Origin: Selenomonadaceae bacterium
GTDB taxonomy: Bacteria > Bacillota > Negativicutes > Selenomonadales > Selenomonadaceae
Reading direction: 5' to 3'
Length of the DNA: 45,509 nucleotides
Assembly (NCBI GenBank): GCA_017428215.1
Contig: JAFRRH010000051.1
Location: 1-45,509, forward strand
Positions 1-7,667 of the stretch are shown here, piece after piece (positions within the stretch are counted from its first letter, which is position 1; every line of letters starts with the position of its first letter). The notes beneath the pieces are model-generated. The model was not told the DNA's origin and did not search any database. It was given only the letters and a program-made list of their open reading frames with translations. Made by a program: the position numbers and the translations under genes.

Positions 1-275
1 TCAAGTTTCAAAACCGTAAACGGTAAGGAGGCATGCACGACCCCGGAAGGGTTTGATTTGAGGTTTGTTGGGGTAAAGGTAGAGTTTCAAAACCGTAAAC
101 GGTAAGGAGGCATGCACGACCAACACCAACAACGAGACCAATAACTCGGCAACCAAAAGTTTCAAAACCGTAAACGGTAAGGAGGCATGCACGACATCTG
201 AACGCGGTAATGATTGCCAGGTCAGCCATCAGTGTCAAGTTTCAAAACCGTAAACGGTAAGGAGGCATGCACGAC
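1..275 (-). CRISPR. CRISPR array (end of array, 4 repeats)
   Basis: Four identical 37-bp repeats lie at 5-41, 84-120, 159-195 and 239-275. They begin GTTTCAAAACCG and end GGCATGCACGAC on the plus strand. The three spacers are 42, 38 and 43 bp and unrelated to each other. Bases 1-4 are probably the end of another spacer, so the array continues left of the window. Read on the minus strand the repeat ends TTTTGAAAC, the usual 3' handle form, and contains a short hairpin (ACCG TTTA CGGT). A leftward promoter lies at 509-537. Both points suggest crRNA is made from the minus strand (inference). No cas gene is in the window and the subtype cannot be fixed; spacers of 38-43 bp are long. Confidence 0.95.
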
Positions 276-616
276 ACACTGTAGGTATTTTGGTGGACGT
301 CGTAACGCCACGAATTTCGAGCTTTTGGAAAGTGATTAGAAAAACTCGCTGTTCGATTGCGTTCTTCGAAAAATTTTATCATATGAGTTTCATAAACGTG
401 CTGTGATTGTTGATTTGACGCCAACTTTACAATTTGGAAAATGATTTGCTTAAATGGCGTCGTTACGTTACCTCCAATCTTTTTCCGTTTTTAAATCTTG
501 TTGGTAAATTTATATCATGTTCCGGATAAAATTGCAAGGAAAATATTTTGAGGACATTGCGATTATTTCTTTTGGAGAGTAAAATTTCCGAAAAAATCTT
601 TATGAGGTGAGAAATA
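276..616. other. AT-rich flank: probable CRISPR leader and ribD upstream region
   Basis: This 341-base gap has no credible gene. The only open frame of note (242-424, minus) runs into the repeats and has no ribosome site. It holds the leftward promoter described separately and, at its right end, the GAGGTGA ribosome site of ribD. I looked for the conserved FMN riboswitch blocks expected upstream of rib operons and saw none. No clear rightward promoter for ribD was found; a weak TTTACA-18-TTAAAT match lies at 426-455. Confidence 0.5.
509..537 (-). promoter_or_regulatory. Promoter reading into the CRISPR array
   Basis: On the minus strand a -35 box TTGCAA (532-537) is followed after exactly 17 bases by TATAAA (509-514), with a TG one base upstream of it (extended -10). 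Transcription would start near 502 and run left, leaving about 225 bases of leader before the first repeat. No coding region follows on that strand, so the array is the natural target. Confidence 0.6.
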
Positions 617-1705
617 TTGACTGACGAAAATTTTATGCGCGAGGCGTTGAGGATAGCACACAATGCCGAAGGACGGACTTCGCCAAATCCTTTAGTCGGC
701 GCGGTTATCGTTAAAGACGGTAAAATAATCGCGGAAGGTTGGCACAGGCAAGCAGGAACGCCTCATGCGGAAATTCACGCGCTGAACATGGCAGGCGAAC
801 TTGCAAAGGGCGCAACGCTTTATGTGACTTTGGAGCCGTGCTCACATTTCGGACGAACGCCACCTTGCGCGAGAGCGATTGTTGACGCGGGGATAAAAAA
901 AGTCGTCGCGGCAATGAAAGACCCCAATCCTAAAGTTGCAGGGCACGGCTTTGAAATTTTGCGTTCGGCGGGCGTTGAAGTCGAAGTCGGACTTTTAGAG
1001 GACGAGGCTCGCAAGCTCAACGAAATTTTTATTAAATGGGTCACGAAAAATTTGCCGTTCGTAACGATGAAATTTGCCTGTTCGCTTGACGGGAAGATTG
1101 CTACCGTTGGCGGCGAATCTCAATGGATAAGTTGCGAGGCGTCGAGAAAATTTACTCATCATCTGCGCGACATCAACGACGCAATTTTAGTTGGCGTGGG
1201 AACTGTTTGGGCAGATAATCCAAGCTTGACGACGCGACTTGTTGAGGGGAAAAATCCTATTCGCGTGATTGTCGACAGCAACGCACGGACACCGATTGAT
1301 TCAAAAGTTGTTAATGATAAATCTGCGCGGACGATTGTCGCTGTCACGGAAAACGCGCCGCCCGAAAATATTTCTGAATTAAAAAATCGCGGCGTCGAAA
1401 TTATCTGCGCGGGCAATGGTGAGCACGTCGACTTGAAAATTTTAATGCGTAAACTTGCCGAGCGTGAAATAACTTCCGTGCTGGTTGAGGGCGGCGGCAC
1501 GATTCATTTTTCTATGCTTAAAGAAAATCTCGTTGATAAAGTTTTGGCGTTCGTTGCGCCTAAGATTATCGGCGGGAAAAATGCTTTAACTGCCGTCGAG
1601 GGCGCGGGCTTTGAAAAATTATCCGACGCAATTAATCTTAAAAATTTCACGGCGCAAAAACTCGGCGAAGATATTTTAATTAGCAGTTATATTACGGAGG
1701 TTTGA
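617..1705 (+). CDS. ribD: Bifunctional pyrimidine deaminase/reductase RibD
   Basis: Riboflavin biosynthesis, second and third steps: deaminates the diaminopyrimidine derived from GTP, then reduces the ribosyl chain with NADPH in the cytosol. The 362 residues match the usual bifunctional length. The N-terminal deaminase domain has the zinc site H50-A-E52 (TPHAEIHA), C75 and C84 in PCSHFGRTPPC. The C-terminal reductase domain (about 145-360) begins FVTMKFACSLDGKIA and has VEGGGTI. The start is TTG 617, six bases after GAGGTGA; an in-frame ATG at 635 would remove conserved residues. First gene of ribD-x-ribE-ribBA-ribH. Confidence 0.96.
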   Translation: MTDENFMREALRIAHNAEGRTSPNPLVGAVIVKDGKIIAEGWHRQAGTPHAEIHALNMAGELAKGATLYVTLEPCSHFGRTPPCARAIVDAGIKKVVAAMKDPNPKVAGHGFEILRSAGVEVEVGLLEDEARKLNEIFIKWVTKNLPFVTMKFACSLDGKIATVGGESQWISCEASRKFTHHLRDINDAILVGVGTVWADNPSLTTRLVEGKNPIRVIVDSNARTPIDSKVVNDKSARTIVAVTENAPPENISELKNRGVEIICAGNGEHVDLKILMRKLAEREITSVLVEGGGTIHFSMLKENLVDKVLAFVAPKIIGGKNALTAVEGAGFEKLSDAINLKNFTAQKLGEDILISSYITEV

Positions 1706-1707
1706 AA

Positions 1708-2325
1708 TTGTACTTAAAAAAAGAATTACCACATTTTTATATTGAGAACTCTTTAGGCGGTCAACAGGAATGGTATTCGCGTTTCACGGATTTTGGAATG
1801 AACGTCGGCGGGTGCGCGGCAATTACTGCTTGCGACTGCGCCATTTACTTTGAAAAATATTTTAATCTTCGCGGGCTTTATCCTTTTGATTTAGAAAATA
1901 TTTCGCAGGAAGATTATTTGCGTTTTGGAAAAATAATGGAGCCATATCTTTATCCGCGCTGGTCGGGCGTCGATAAGCTGGAAATTTATTTGGATGGCTT
2001 CGGACGATTTTTAAAAGACAGAGGCGCAAATAATTTAAAATTGTCGTCTTGGTCGGGCGAAAATAATTTTTCTGATTCATGGGAAATAATTTGCAAACAA
2101 ATCGACGATAATTATCTAATTCCGTACTTGAATTTAAATCATCAGGATAAAACTTTGCAAGATTATGTTTGGCACTGGTTTATTTTAAACGGCTATGAAG
2201 TGCGTAACGACAATTATTTTGTCAAGGCAGTTTCGTATGGAATTGGTCGTTGGTTTAATTTTATGACGCTATGGGACACGGGTTATCAGCGAAAAGGCGG
2301 ATTAATTCTTTTTGAAATGATTTAA
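1708..2325 (+). CDS. Uncharacterised protein within the riboflavin operon
   Basis: 205 residues, not recognised by name. GGAGG at 1696-1700 favours TTG 1708 over the in-frame TTG 1702, which overlaps the ribD stop. The sequence is rich in Tyr, Trp and Phe and soluble, with no signal peptide or membrane helix. Near the N-terminus it has GGQQEWYSRF and then GGCAAITACDCAIYF. This recalls a Gly-Cys-Ala segment of uncharacterised Firmicute proteins with a papain/C39-like start, but no catalytic set can be assigned. It is tightly linked to ribD upstream, while ribE has its own promoter downstream. The function is unknown, and presence in a rib operon does not prove a flavin role. Confidence 0.75.
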   Translation: MYLKKELPHFYIENSLGGQQEWYSRFTDFGMNVGGCAAITACDCAIYFEKYFNLRGLYPFDLENISQEDYLRFGKIMEPYLYPRWSGVDKLEIYLDGFGRFLKDRGANNLKLSSWSGENNFSDSWEIICKQIDDNYLIPYLNLNHQDKTLQDYVWHWFILNGYEVRNDNYFVKAVSYGIGRWFNFMTLWDTGYQRKGGLILFEMI

Positions 2326-2331
2326 TTTACA

Positions 2332-2360
2332 TTGACAGACAAGATTAATCGTGATATTTT
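2332..2360 (+). promoter_or_regulatory. Promoter for ribE-ribBA-ribH
   Basis: A perfect TTGACA (2332-2337) is followed after 17 bases by TATTTT (2355-2360), with a TG at 2352-2353 giving an extended -10. The predicted start is near 2367, a short distance before the ribE ribosome site. This would allow the last three rib genes to be transcribed separately from ribD. Confidence 0.65.
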
Positions 2361-2384
2361 AAAAATAAATTCATGGAGGATAAA

Positions 2385-2999
2385 ATGTTCACGGGAATAA
2401 TTGAGGAAGTCGGGCGACTTAAAAGTTTAAACGGCGGGCGCATTGAAATTTTTTGCGAAAAAATTTTAGAGGACGTAAAAATTGGCGACAGCATTTCCAC
2501 GAATGGTATTTGCTTAACTGTTGTTGAATTCGGCGAAAATTTTTTTGCGGCGGACGTTATGCCTGAAACTTTACGCAAAACTTCGCTTGCCGATAAAAAT
2601 TTTAATCTTGAACGCGCTTTAAAAGTTGATGACAGGTTCGGCGGGCATATTGTCAGCGGGCACATTGACGGCGTTGGAAAAATTTTAAACATTCGCGAAG
2701 AGGGTAACGCTCTTTTAATTAACGTGACGACTGAAAGTTCTCTGCTTAAACAAATCGCGCCTAAAGGTTCGGTTGCGCTTGACGGGATAAGCTTAACGGT
2801 CGTGGACGCGGGCGCAAAAAATTTTTCCGTTTCAATGATTCCACACACTCGCGAAGTCACTAATTTTAAAAATAAGCGTATCGGCTCGCTCGTTAACATT
2901 GAGACTGATATTTTAGCAAAGTACGTTGACCGATTATTGAACTTCAAGACTGAATCGAATTTAACAAAGAATTTTTTAGAGGAGAACGGATTTATATGA
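2385..2999 (+). CDS. ribE: Riboflavin synthase (alpha subunit type)
   Basis: Last step of riboflavin synthesis: dismutates two molecules of 6,7-dimethyl-8-ribityllumazine to riboflavin and the diaminopyrimidine. 204 residues, the usual size. Two tandem lumazine-binding barrels are visible: the N-terminal one starts [10 protein letters not shown] and contains [11 protein letters not shown], and the second (from about residue 98) has [17 protein letters not shown] 2385 follows GGAGGA by the right spacing and gives the canonical MFTGI start; an upstream in-frame ATG at 2373 overlaps the ribosome site and is rejected. The stop overlaps the ribBA start (ATGA). Confidence 0.96.
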   Translation: MFTGIIEEVGRLKSLNGGRIEIFCEKILEDVKIGDSISTNGICLTVVEFGENFFAADVMPETLRKTSLADKNFNLERALKVDDRFGGHIVSGHIDGVGKILNIREEGNALLINVTTESSLLKQIAPKGSVALDGISLTVVDAGAKNFSVSMIPHTREVTNFKNKRIGSLVNIETDILAKYVDRLLNFKTESNLTKNFLEENGFI

Positions 3000-4204
3000 G
3001 CGAATTTGCGACGATTGAACAGGCGATTGACGACATAAGGCGCGGCAAAATGATTGTGGTTGTCGACGACGAAGACCGCGAGAATGAGGGCGATTTAATC
3101 GTTGCCGCTGAGACTGTCACGCCTTCAGATATAAATTTTATGGCGACTTATGCTAAAGGATTAATTTGCACGCCGATTGACGGCAAAAGGCTTGACGAGC
3201 TGGAAATTGGGCAAATGGTTATCAACAACACTGACAATCACGAGACGGCGTTCACGGTATCGATTGACGCTTACGACACGGAAACGGGCATTTCCGCTTA
3301 TGAGCGTTGTCATACGATTAAAATGTTGATTGATAAAAATTCCAAGCCGTCAAGTTTTAGAAAGCCGGGGCATGTATTTCCGTTGCGTTCGGTTGAGGGC
3401 GGAGTTTTACGCCGCGCAGGTCACACGGAGACGACAACGGATTTAGCGCGATTGGCAGGATTTTATCCGGCGGGACTTTGTTGCGAGATTATGGACGATG
3501 ACGGGCACATGATGCGCACGGAAAATCTTAAAAAATTCGCGGCTAAACATGGCTTGAATATAATCACAGTCCGCGCTTTGATTGAATATCGCAAGCGTAC
3601 AGAAAAATTCGTTAAAAAAATTGCCGACGTCGATTTTCCTAGCAAGTACGGACATTTTAGGTTGAAAGCTTACGAAAGCACGCTTGACGGCAAATGTCAT
3701 CTTGCGCTGGTTAAGGGCGACGTTGCGGGCAAGGAAAATGTTTTGGTGCGTGTTCACTCTGAATGCTTGACGGGCGACGCGCTAGGAAGTTTACGTTGCG
3801 ATTGCGGCGATCAACTTGCCACTGCTCTGAAAAAAATCGACGCGGCGGGCGAAGGCGTTTTGCTTTACATGCGGCAAGAGGGGCGTGGAATTGGGCTTGC
3901 AAATAAAATGCGGGCTTATGCTTTGCAAGACGCGGGCAAGGATACCGTCGAGGCAAATGTTTTGTTAGGCTTTAAACCCGATTTGCGCGATTATGGAATT
4001 GGTGCGCAGATTTTATCGGATTTGGGCTTGACGACGATTAGACTGTTGACGAATAATCCCGCCAAACGTGCAGGGCTTGAAGGTCACGGCTTGACGATAA
4101 CCGAGCGCGTCCCGATTGTAATTGCTCCGACTAAATTCGACAAAAAATATCTCACCGTCAAAAAAATTAAAATGGGGCATGTATTTGAGGAGGTAGTTAA
4201 ATGA
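2996..4204 (+). CDS. ribBA: Bifunctional DHBP synthase / GTP cyclohydrolase II
   Basis: Supplies both riboflavin precursors: 3,4-dihydroxy-2-butanone 4-phosphate from ribulose 5-phosphate, and the diaminopyrimidine from GTP. The 402 residues fit the fused form. The N-terminal DHBP synthase domain (1 to about 200) has the acidic metal and substrate loop [13 protein letters not shown] and later RAGHTE. The C-terminal cyclohydrolase domain has the zinc cysteines in [18 protein letters not shown] and the GTP-binding RQEGRGIGL. The start overlaps the ribE stop and the stop overlaps the ribH start (ATGA at both ends), so the three genes are probably translationally coupled. Confidence 0.97.
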   Translation: MSEFATIEQAIDDIRRGKMIVVVDDEDRENEGDLIVAAETVTPSDINFMATYAKGLICTPIDGKRLDELEIGQMVINNTDNHETAFTVSIDAYDTETGISAYERCHTIKMLIDKNSKPSSFRKPGHVFPLRSVEGGVLRRAGHTETTTDLARLAGFYPAGLCCEIMDDDGHMMRTENLKKFAAKHGLNIITVRALIEYRKRTEKFVKKIADVDFPSKYGHFRLKAYESTLDGKCHLALVKGDVAGKENVLVRVHSECLTGDALGSLRCDCGDQLATALKKIDAAGEGVLLYMRQEGRGIGLANKMRAYALQDAGKDTVEANVLLGFKPDLRDYGIGAQILSDLGLTTIRLLTNNPAKRAGLEGHGLTITERVPIVIAPTKFDKKYLTVKKIKMGHVFEEVVK

Positions 4205-4731
4205 ACATTTACGAAGGCAATATCAGCGGAAAAAAATTTAAGTTTGCTATCGTCGTTAGTCGTTTCAATGATTTTATTACGAGCAAACTTTTGGACGGAG
4301 CTTTGGACGCGCTTAAACGTCATGAGACGCCCGAAGAAAATATTTACGTGGCACGAGTTCCTGGCGCATTTGAAATTCCGCTCGTGGCAAAAAAAATGGC
4401 GTCGACTAAAAATTTCGACGCGGTAATTTGTCTGGGTGCTGTGATTCGCGGCGCAACCAGTCATTATGATTACGTCTGCAACGAAGTTTCAAAGGGTATT
4501 GCGCAGGTCGGACTTCAAACCGGCGTTCCAGTAATTTTCGGAATCGTAACGACGGAAAATATTCAGCAGGCGATTGAACGCGCCGGAACTAAATCTGGCA
4601 ACAAAGGATTCGACGCGGCAATTTCGGCTATGGAAATGGCTAATCTGTTAAAGAGTTTGCCCAACGATGGAGTTACAATCAAAACTCGCAAAAAAAGAGG
4701 TCGCCCGCCGAAAGATGCTGAAACCATTTAA
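4201..4731 (+). CDS. ribH: 6,7-dimethyl-8-ribityllumazine synthase
   Basis: Condenses the butanone phosphate and the pyrimidine into lumazine, the substrate of RibE; usually a large icosahedral or pentameric assembly. Family landmarks are VSRFND at 20-24, PGAFEIP, the [15 protein letters not shown] segment with catalytic His88, and the late [10 protein letters not shown]. At 176 residues it is about 20 longer than typical. The extra C-terminus [15 protein letters not shown] is basic with an RGRPPK core resembling an AT-hook, which is unusual for this enzyme. The stop codon (4729-4731) is the left edge of the 64-bp direct repeat described separately. Confidence 0.95.
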   Translation: MNIYEGNISGKKFKFAIVVSRFNDFITSKLLDGALDALKRHETPEENIYVARVPGAFEIPLVAKKMASTKNFDAVICLGAVIRGATSHYDYVCNEVSKGIAQVGLQTGVPVIFGIVTTENIQQAIERAGTKSGNKGFDAAISAMEMANLLKSLPNDGVTIKTRKKRGRPPKDAETI

Positions 4732-4793
4732 ATTTTTATCACAGAGCTTGTAGAAATTTTCCCATTGCAATTTTTTATAAAATCTTCTCCTGA
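4730..4793 (-). pseudogene. Displaced 3' end of the MBL hydrolase gene (left repeat copy)
   Basis: These 64 bases match 4874-4937 at 60 positions and encode, on the minus strand, a second copy of the last 21 codons of the MBL gene ([21 protein letters not shown], then TAA). The four differences are all G to A in the coding sense relative to the intact gene, changing three residues (S to N, G to N, G to S) and the stop from TGA to TAA. The fragment has no start of its own. It is separated from the intact gene by the 80-bp insert at 4794-4873. Confidence 0.85.
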
Positions 4794-4873
4794 CCCGCTT
4801 TAGAAGCGGGGGAACAGCTGACGCGATTAACGTTGCAAAAATTTTTAACTAATCGCCGCGATTTGACGTTATC
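4794..4873 (+). mobile_element. Structured micro-element, copy 1, between gene-end repeats
   Basis: Lies exactly between the two 64-bp repeats. It starts with a perfect 7-bp hairpin (CCCGCTT TAG AAGCGGG), then GGAACAGC, then a second stem (CGCGATTA with TAATCG-C-CG, one bulged C) around a loop containing AAAAATTTTT. The core 4794-4864 is about 80% identical to 12845-12916. Both stems keep pairing through compensating changes between the copies. There is no T-run after either stem, so it is not a simple terminator. No open frame is present. Calling it mobile is an inference from the two locations and the flanking repeats. Confidence 0.6.
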
Positions 4874-5681
4874 AAATTTTTATCACAGAGCCTGTAGAAA
4901 TTTTCCCACCGCAACTTTTTATAAAATCTTCTCCTGAACAATGACACGGGAGAATTTTTTTTACGCCCAAATTTTTAAGTTCGTTAAGCGTGCGGGAAAT
5001 TCTTTCTTGGTTCGCGCCCGTCAAATGCAAACCGCCAATCACGGAGTAAATCGGCAAGGAAAATCTTTCGCGAACGTCAGCAACGATATTCAAAATTCCC
5101 GAATGAGCGCAAGCCGTCACAAGTGCAAGACCGTCGCCCTCGCGCAAAACTAAAATTATCTCGTCACTGAAGTCGTCGGGAATTTTTTTATCGCCGCGTA
5201 CAAATTTTTTCGGTATCGTCTCAAAGTTATATCGCCGCTTAAAATTCCCAACAAGGCAAGCGTCCTCATCAACTTTTAAAATATCGTGGCAAATTTTCTG
5301 CTCAATTCCCCGCGCAGATAAAAAATTTTCGTCGAAACCGCAACCGCGATACTTAAATCCGTCTTCAGTGCGAGAAAATTTCTTTGACCAAAAATGCTTG
5401 CCCGTGTAAACAGTTTCAATCGGCGCGAAGTCCAAAAGTTTAGGAAAGCCGCCCGCGTGGTCGTAATGCGAATGACTCAACGCGGCAATTTTTATATCAG
5501 ACAAATCGACGCCCAAAATTTTTGCATTATCAAAGGCGGCTCCCGTGTGTCCACAGTCGAAAATAAATTTTGTCTGCGCCGTCTCAACTAAAAAGCTCAA
5601 GCCATGCTCCGCGATTAACGGTGAACCTTCTGGCTTTGTGTTCTCAATCAGCACTGTTAAAGTCGTCAAATCAATCACCAA
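4872..5681 (-). CDS. Metallo-beta-lactamase-fold hydrolase
   Basis: MBL-fold metal-dependent hydrolase of the COG1237-like group, which includes proteins annotated as dihydropterin ribofuranosylaminobenzene phosphate synthases; the substrate here is not known. The metal motif HSHYDHAGG (His70, His72, Asp74, His75) is complete. Further ligands are likely in ACAHSGILN and the terminal LPCHCSGEDF. About 267-269 residues. No good ATG is present: TTG 5681 or GTG 5678 lies inside the stop region of the upstream aldose epimerase gene (overlap), with only a weak ribosome site, so translation is probably coupled. Its last 21 codons are duplicated downstream around a structured insert. Confidence 0.85.
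   Translation of the reverse strand: MVIDLTTLTVLIENTKPEGSPLIAEHGLSFLVETAQTKFIFDCGHTGAAFDNAKILGVDLSDIKIAALSHSHYDHAGGFPKLLDFAPIETVYTGKHFWSKKFSRTEDGFKYRGCGFDENFLSARGIEQKICHDILKVDEDACLVGNFKRRYNFETIPKKFVRGDKKIPDDFSDEIILVLREGDGLALVTACAHSGILNIVADVRERFSLPIYSVIGGLHLTGANQERISRTLNELKNLGVKKILPCHCSGEDFIKSCGGKISTGSVIKI
4874..4937. repeat. Right copy of 64-bp direct repeat
   Basis: Direct repeat of 4730-4793 at an offset of 144 bases. This copy is the true 3' end of the MBL hydrolase gene (minus strand; stop TGA at 4872-4874), so the gene remains full length. Confidence 0.9.
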
Positions 5682-6549
5682 TTATAAAAGACATTTCCGT
5701 TTCAAAAGTCGCGCCAACAGCAAGCTTGATAATTCCTTCCTTGTCCTTAAGCTCGCCTGTGAAGTCTTCGTAATCGGCGTGCCCATGCCAAGGTTCAACG
5801 CAAATAAACGGTGCGCCACCCTGCGCGGGCGTCCAAAATCCCCAATACGGGAAATTTTTAGCGCGAACAGTAATTTTCTTTGAACTTTTACGCGAACAAA
5901 CCGAAACTTCGTCGGATTTTAAATCGTCGAAAACAAGCGCGTCGCCTTTGAACAGATCGTAATTCAAATCCAGTTCTGTACCGTCAAGCGTCGGAATTCG
6001 TTCGTGAGACAAAGCACCACTCGCGGCAAGCGGAATGCGTGAAGATTTTTCGGCACGATTAAATTTCAAATAGCAATCCTCAAAATTTTCTCTGTAAGCA
6101 AGCGGGCAACAAATCGCGGGGTGTGCACCGATTGAAAAATAAATTTCCTTGTCGTCAACGTTTGCAACTTTCCAAAGAACTTTGACTTCGTTGCCGATAA
6201 GCTCAAAAGAAATTTCCAAGCGGAACTTGTAAGGATATACTTTGAGCGTGGCGGCGTTGGATTCAAGCGCGAAAGTCAAAGCATTTTCCGTTGTGTCGAC
6301 GAGCCAAAAATCGCTCGTGCGGGCGAAACCGTGACCAGGCAAAGTAAATTCCTTGCCCTCAGCGCGATATTTGCCACCATTAACTTTGCCGACAATCGGG
6401 AAGAGTACCGGCGATGAATATTTCCACCAAGTCGGATTGCTGTCGAAAAGATATTCCGCGCCGTCAGCGATTTCCGTTATCGACTTAAGCTCCGCTCCGC
6501 GATCGGCAACCGTAATTTTAAGGACGTCGTTTTGAAGAGTGTGTAACAT
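5671..6549 (-). CDS. Aldose 1-epimerase family protein (LacX-like)
   Basis: Galactose-mutarotase-like fold, expected to interconvert anomers of aldoses or sugar phosphates in the cytosol. 292 residues begin MLHTLQNDVLKITVADRGAE and contain FPIVGKVNGGKY, LPGHGFART and the conserved IGAHPAICCP segment. These match the LacX/YeaD-type COG2017 group rather than classical GalM. ATG 6547-6549 is preceded by AGGAGG on the minus strand. It follows the RNase E/G gene by 21 bases and overlaps the MBL gene, so the three form one unit. The actual sugar is unknown. Confidence 0.85.
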   Translation of the reverse strand: MLHTLQNDVLKITVADRGAELKSITEIADGAEYLFDSNPTWWKYSSPVLFPIVGKVNGGKYRAEGKEFTLPGHGFARTSDFWLVDTTENALTFALESNAATLKVYPYKFRLEISFELIGNEVKVLWKVANVDDKEIYFSIGAHPAICCPLAYRENFEDCYLKFNRAEKSSRIPLAASGALSHERIPTLDGTELDLNYDLFKGDALVFDDLKSDEVSVCSRKSSKKITVRAKNFPYWGFWTPAQGGAPFICVEPWHGHADYEDFTGELKDKEGIIKLAVGATFETEMSFIIGD

Positions 6550-6570
6550 AAAAATTCCTCCTAAAATTTT

Positions 6571-7662
6571 TTAATGTCTCGACGACTGCCGCGTAATTTC
6601 AACTAAACCTAGCGGCGTCATGTCGATAATTTTTGTTTTATTTCTGTCAAAGGCGGCTCGTTCGTGCAAAAAGTTCATCAAAATTTTTTTATTCGCGTCG
6701 TTGTCCATGTCTATAAAGTCAACAATAATTATCCCGCCAATGTCGCGCAGTTTCAACTGTTTTAAAATCAGCTCCGCCGCTTCCAAATTCGTTTTTAAAA
6801 TCGTCTCGTCAAAATTTTTATCGCCAATAAATTTCCCCGTGTTTACGTCAATCGCCGTCAAAGCTTCCGTTTTATCAATGACGATTTGCCCGCCGCTCGG
6901 CAAGGAAAGTTCGCGCTGATTTATTTTAGAAATTTCTTCAGCCACGCCGAACGCCTCAAAAATCTGCTCGGAATCTTCGTAAAAAGTAACAGTATCGACA
7001 TTTTCAATCAGCTGACGATAAATTTTTAAATTGTCAACGATAATTTCCGTTTCCGGCGTAAAATCATCGCGCAAAATATTTTCAATCAAATTATTATCGC
7101 TGTAAATGAGTGCGGGCGATTTTTTCTTAACATTTTTCTCGCAAATTTTATTCCAAACTTTTAAAAGATTTGCAAGGTCGTTTAATAAAAATTTTTCGTC
7201 GCAACCTTCCGCCGCCGTCCTAACTATCAATCCAGAATCAATCGGACGAATTTTTTTCGCTAAATTATGAAGTCTTTGACGTTCCGCGCCGCGAATTTTA
7301 CTTGACACGCCAATATAACTTAACGTCGGCAAAAAAATCAACAATCGCCCAGCTAAACTAATATTTAATGTCGCACGAGCACCTTTTGCGCCAATTTCGT
7401 CCTTGTCAATTTGAATTAAAATGTCTTGACCTACTGAAAATGTTTTCGACGCATTAAATTGCAAAAAAACATTTTTATCGCGCCCAATATCTACAAATGC
7501 CGCTTGCATACCAGGCAAGATATTTTTAATGCGCCCTTTGTAAATATTTCCAACAAGTCGGGGATTATCTTCTCGCGAAAAATGAATCGCAGTGACTTCG
7601 CTATTTTCAAGCACGACCGCGCAGGTTTCTAAAAGTTTGTGACTTATAATTATTTTTTTCAT
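6571..7662 (-). CDS. rng: RNase E/G family ribonuclease, short form lacking the Zn-link
   Basis: Endoribonuclease acting on single-stranded A/U-rich RNA. The N-terminal S1 domain is clear (NPRLVGNIYKGRIKNILPG, AAFVDIG). The DNase I-like catalytic part has both Mg ligands expected from RNase E: Asp272 in AIDVNTGK and Asp315 in IIIVDFIDM. The protein stops at residue 363 right after MTPLGLVEITRQSSRH. The usual continuation is a basic stretch, the CxxC zinc-link and the small domain that make RNase G about 450-500 residues. The reading frame ends cleanly 21 bases before the next gene, with no frameshift visible, so it is either a natural short form or an old truncation. Upstream of it is the PAP2 gene. 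Confidence 0.88.
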   Translation of the reverse strand: MKKIIISHKLLETCAVVLENSEVTAIHFSREDNPRLVGNIYKGRIKNILPGMQAAFVDIGRDKNVFLQFNASKTFSVGQDILIQIDKDEIGAKGARATLNISLAGRLLIFLPTLSYIGVSSKIRGAERQRLHNLAKKIRPIDSGLIVRTAAEGCDEKFLLNDLANLLKVWNKICEKNVKKKSPALIYSDNNLIENILRDDFTPETEIIVDNLKIYRQLIENVDTVTFYEDSEQIFEAFGVAEEISKINQRELSLPSGGQIVIDKTEALTAIDVNTGKFIGDKNFDETILKTNLEAAELILKQLKLRDIGGIIIVDFIDMDNDANKKILMNFLHERAAFDRNKTKIIDMTPLGLVEITRQSSRH

Positions 7663-7667
7663 GGAAT

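Noticed and set aside
242..424. 60-codon minus-strand frame
   Set aside because: Its end is CRISPR repeat sequence and it lacks a ribosome site.
276..616. FMN riboswitch upstream of ribD
   Set aside because: Expected from pathway knowledge, but none of its conserved blocks (AGGAT, GGGT, CCGACGG-like) was found in this gap.
4794..4864. Integron attC site or plain terminator as explanation for the micro-element
   Set aside because: The paired core sites GTTRRRY/RYYYAAC are not present in the right arrangement, no integrase or cassette is nearby, and neither stem is followed by a T-run.
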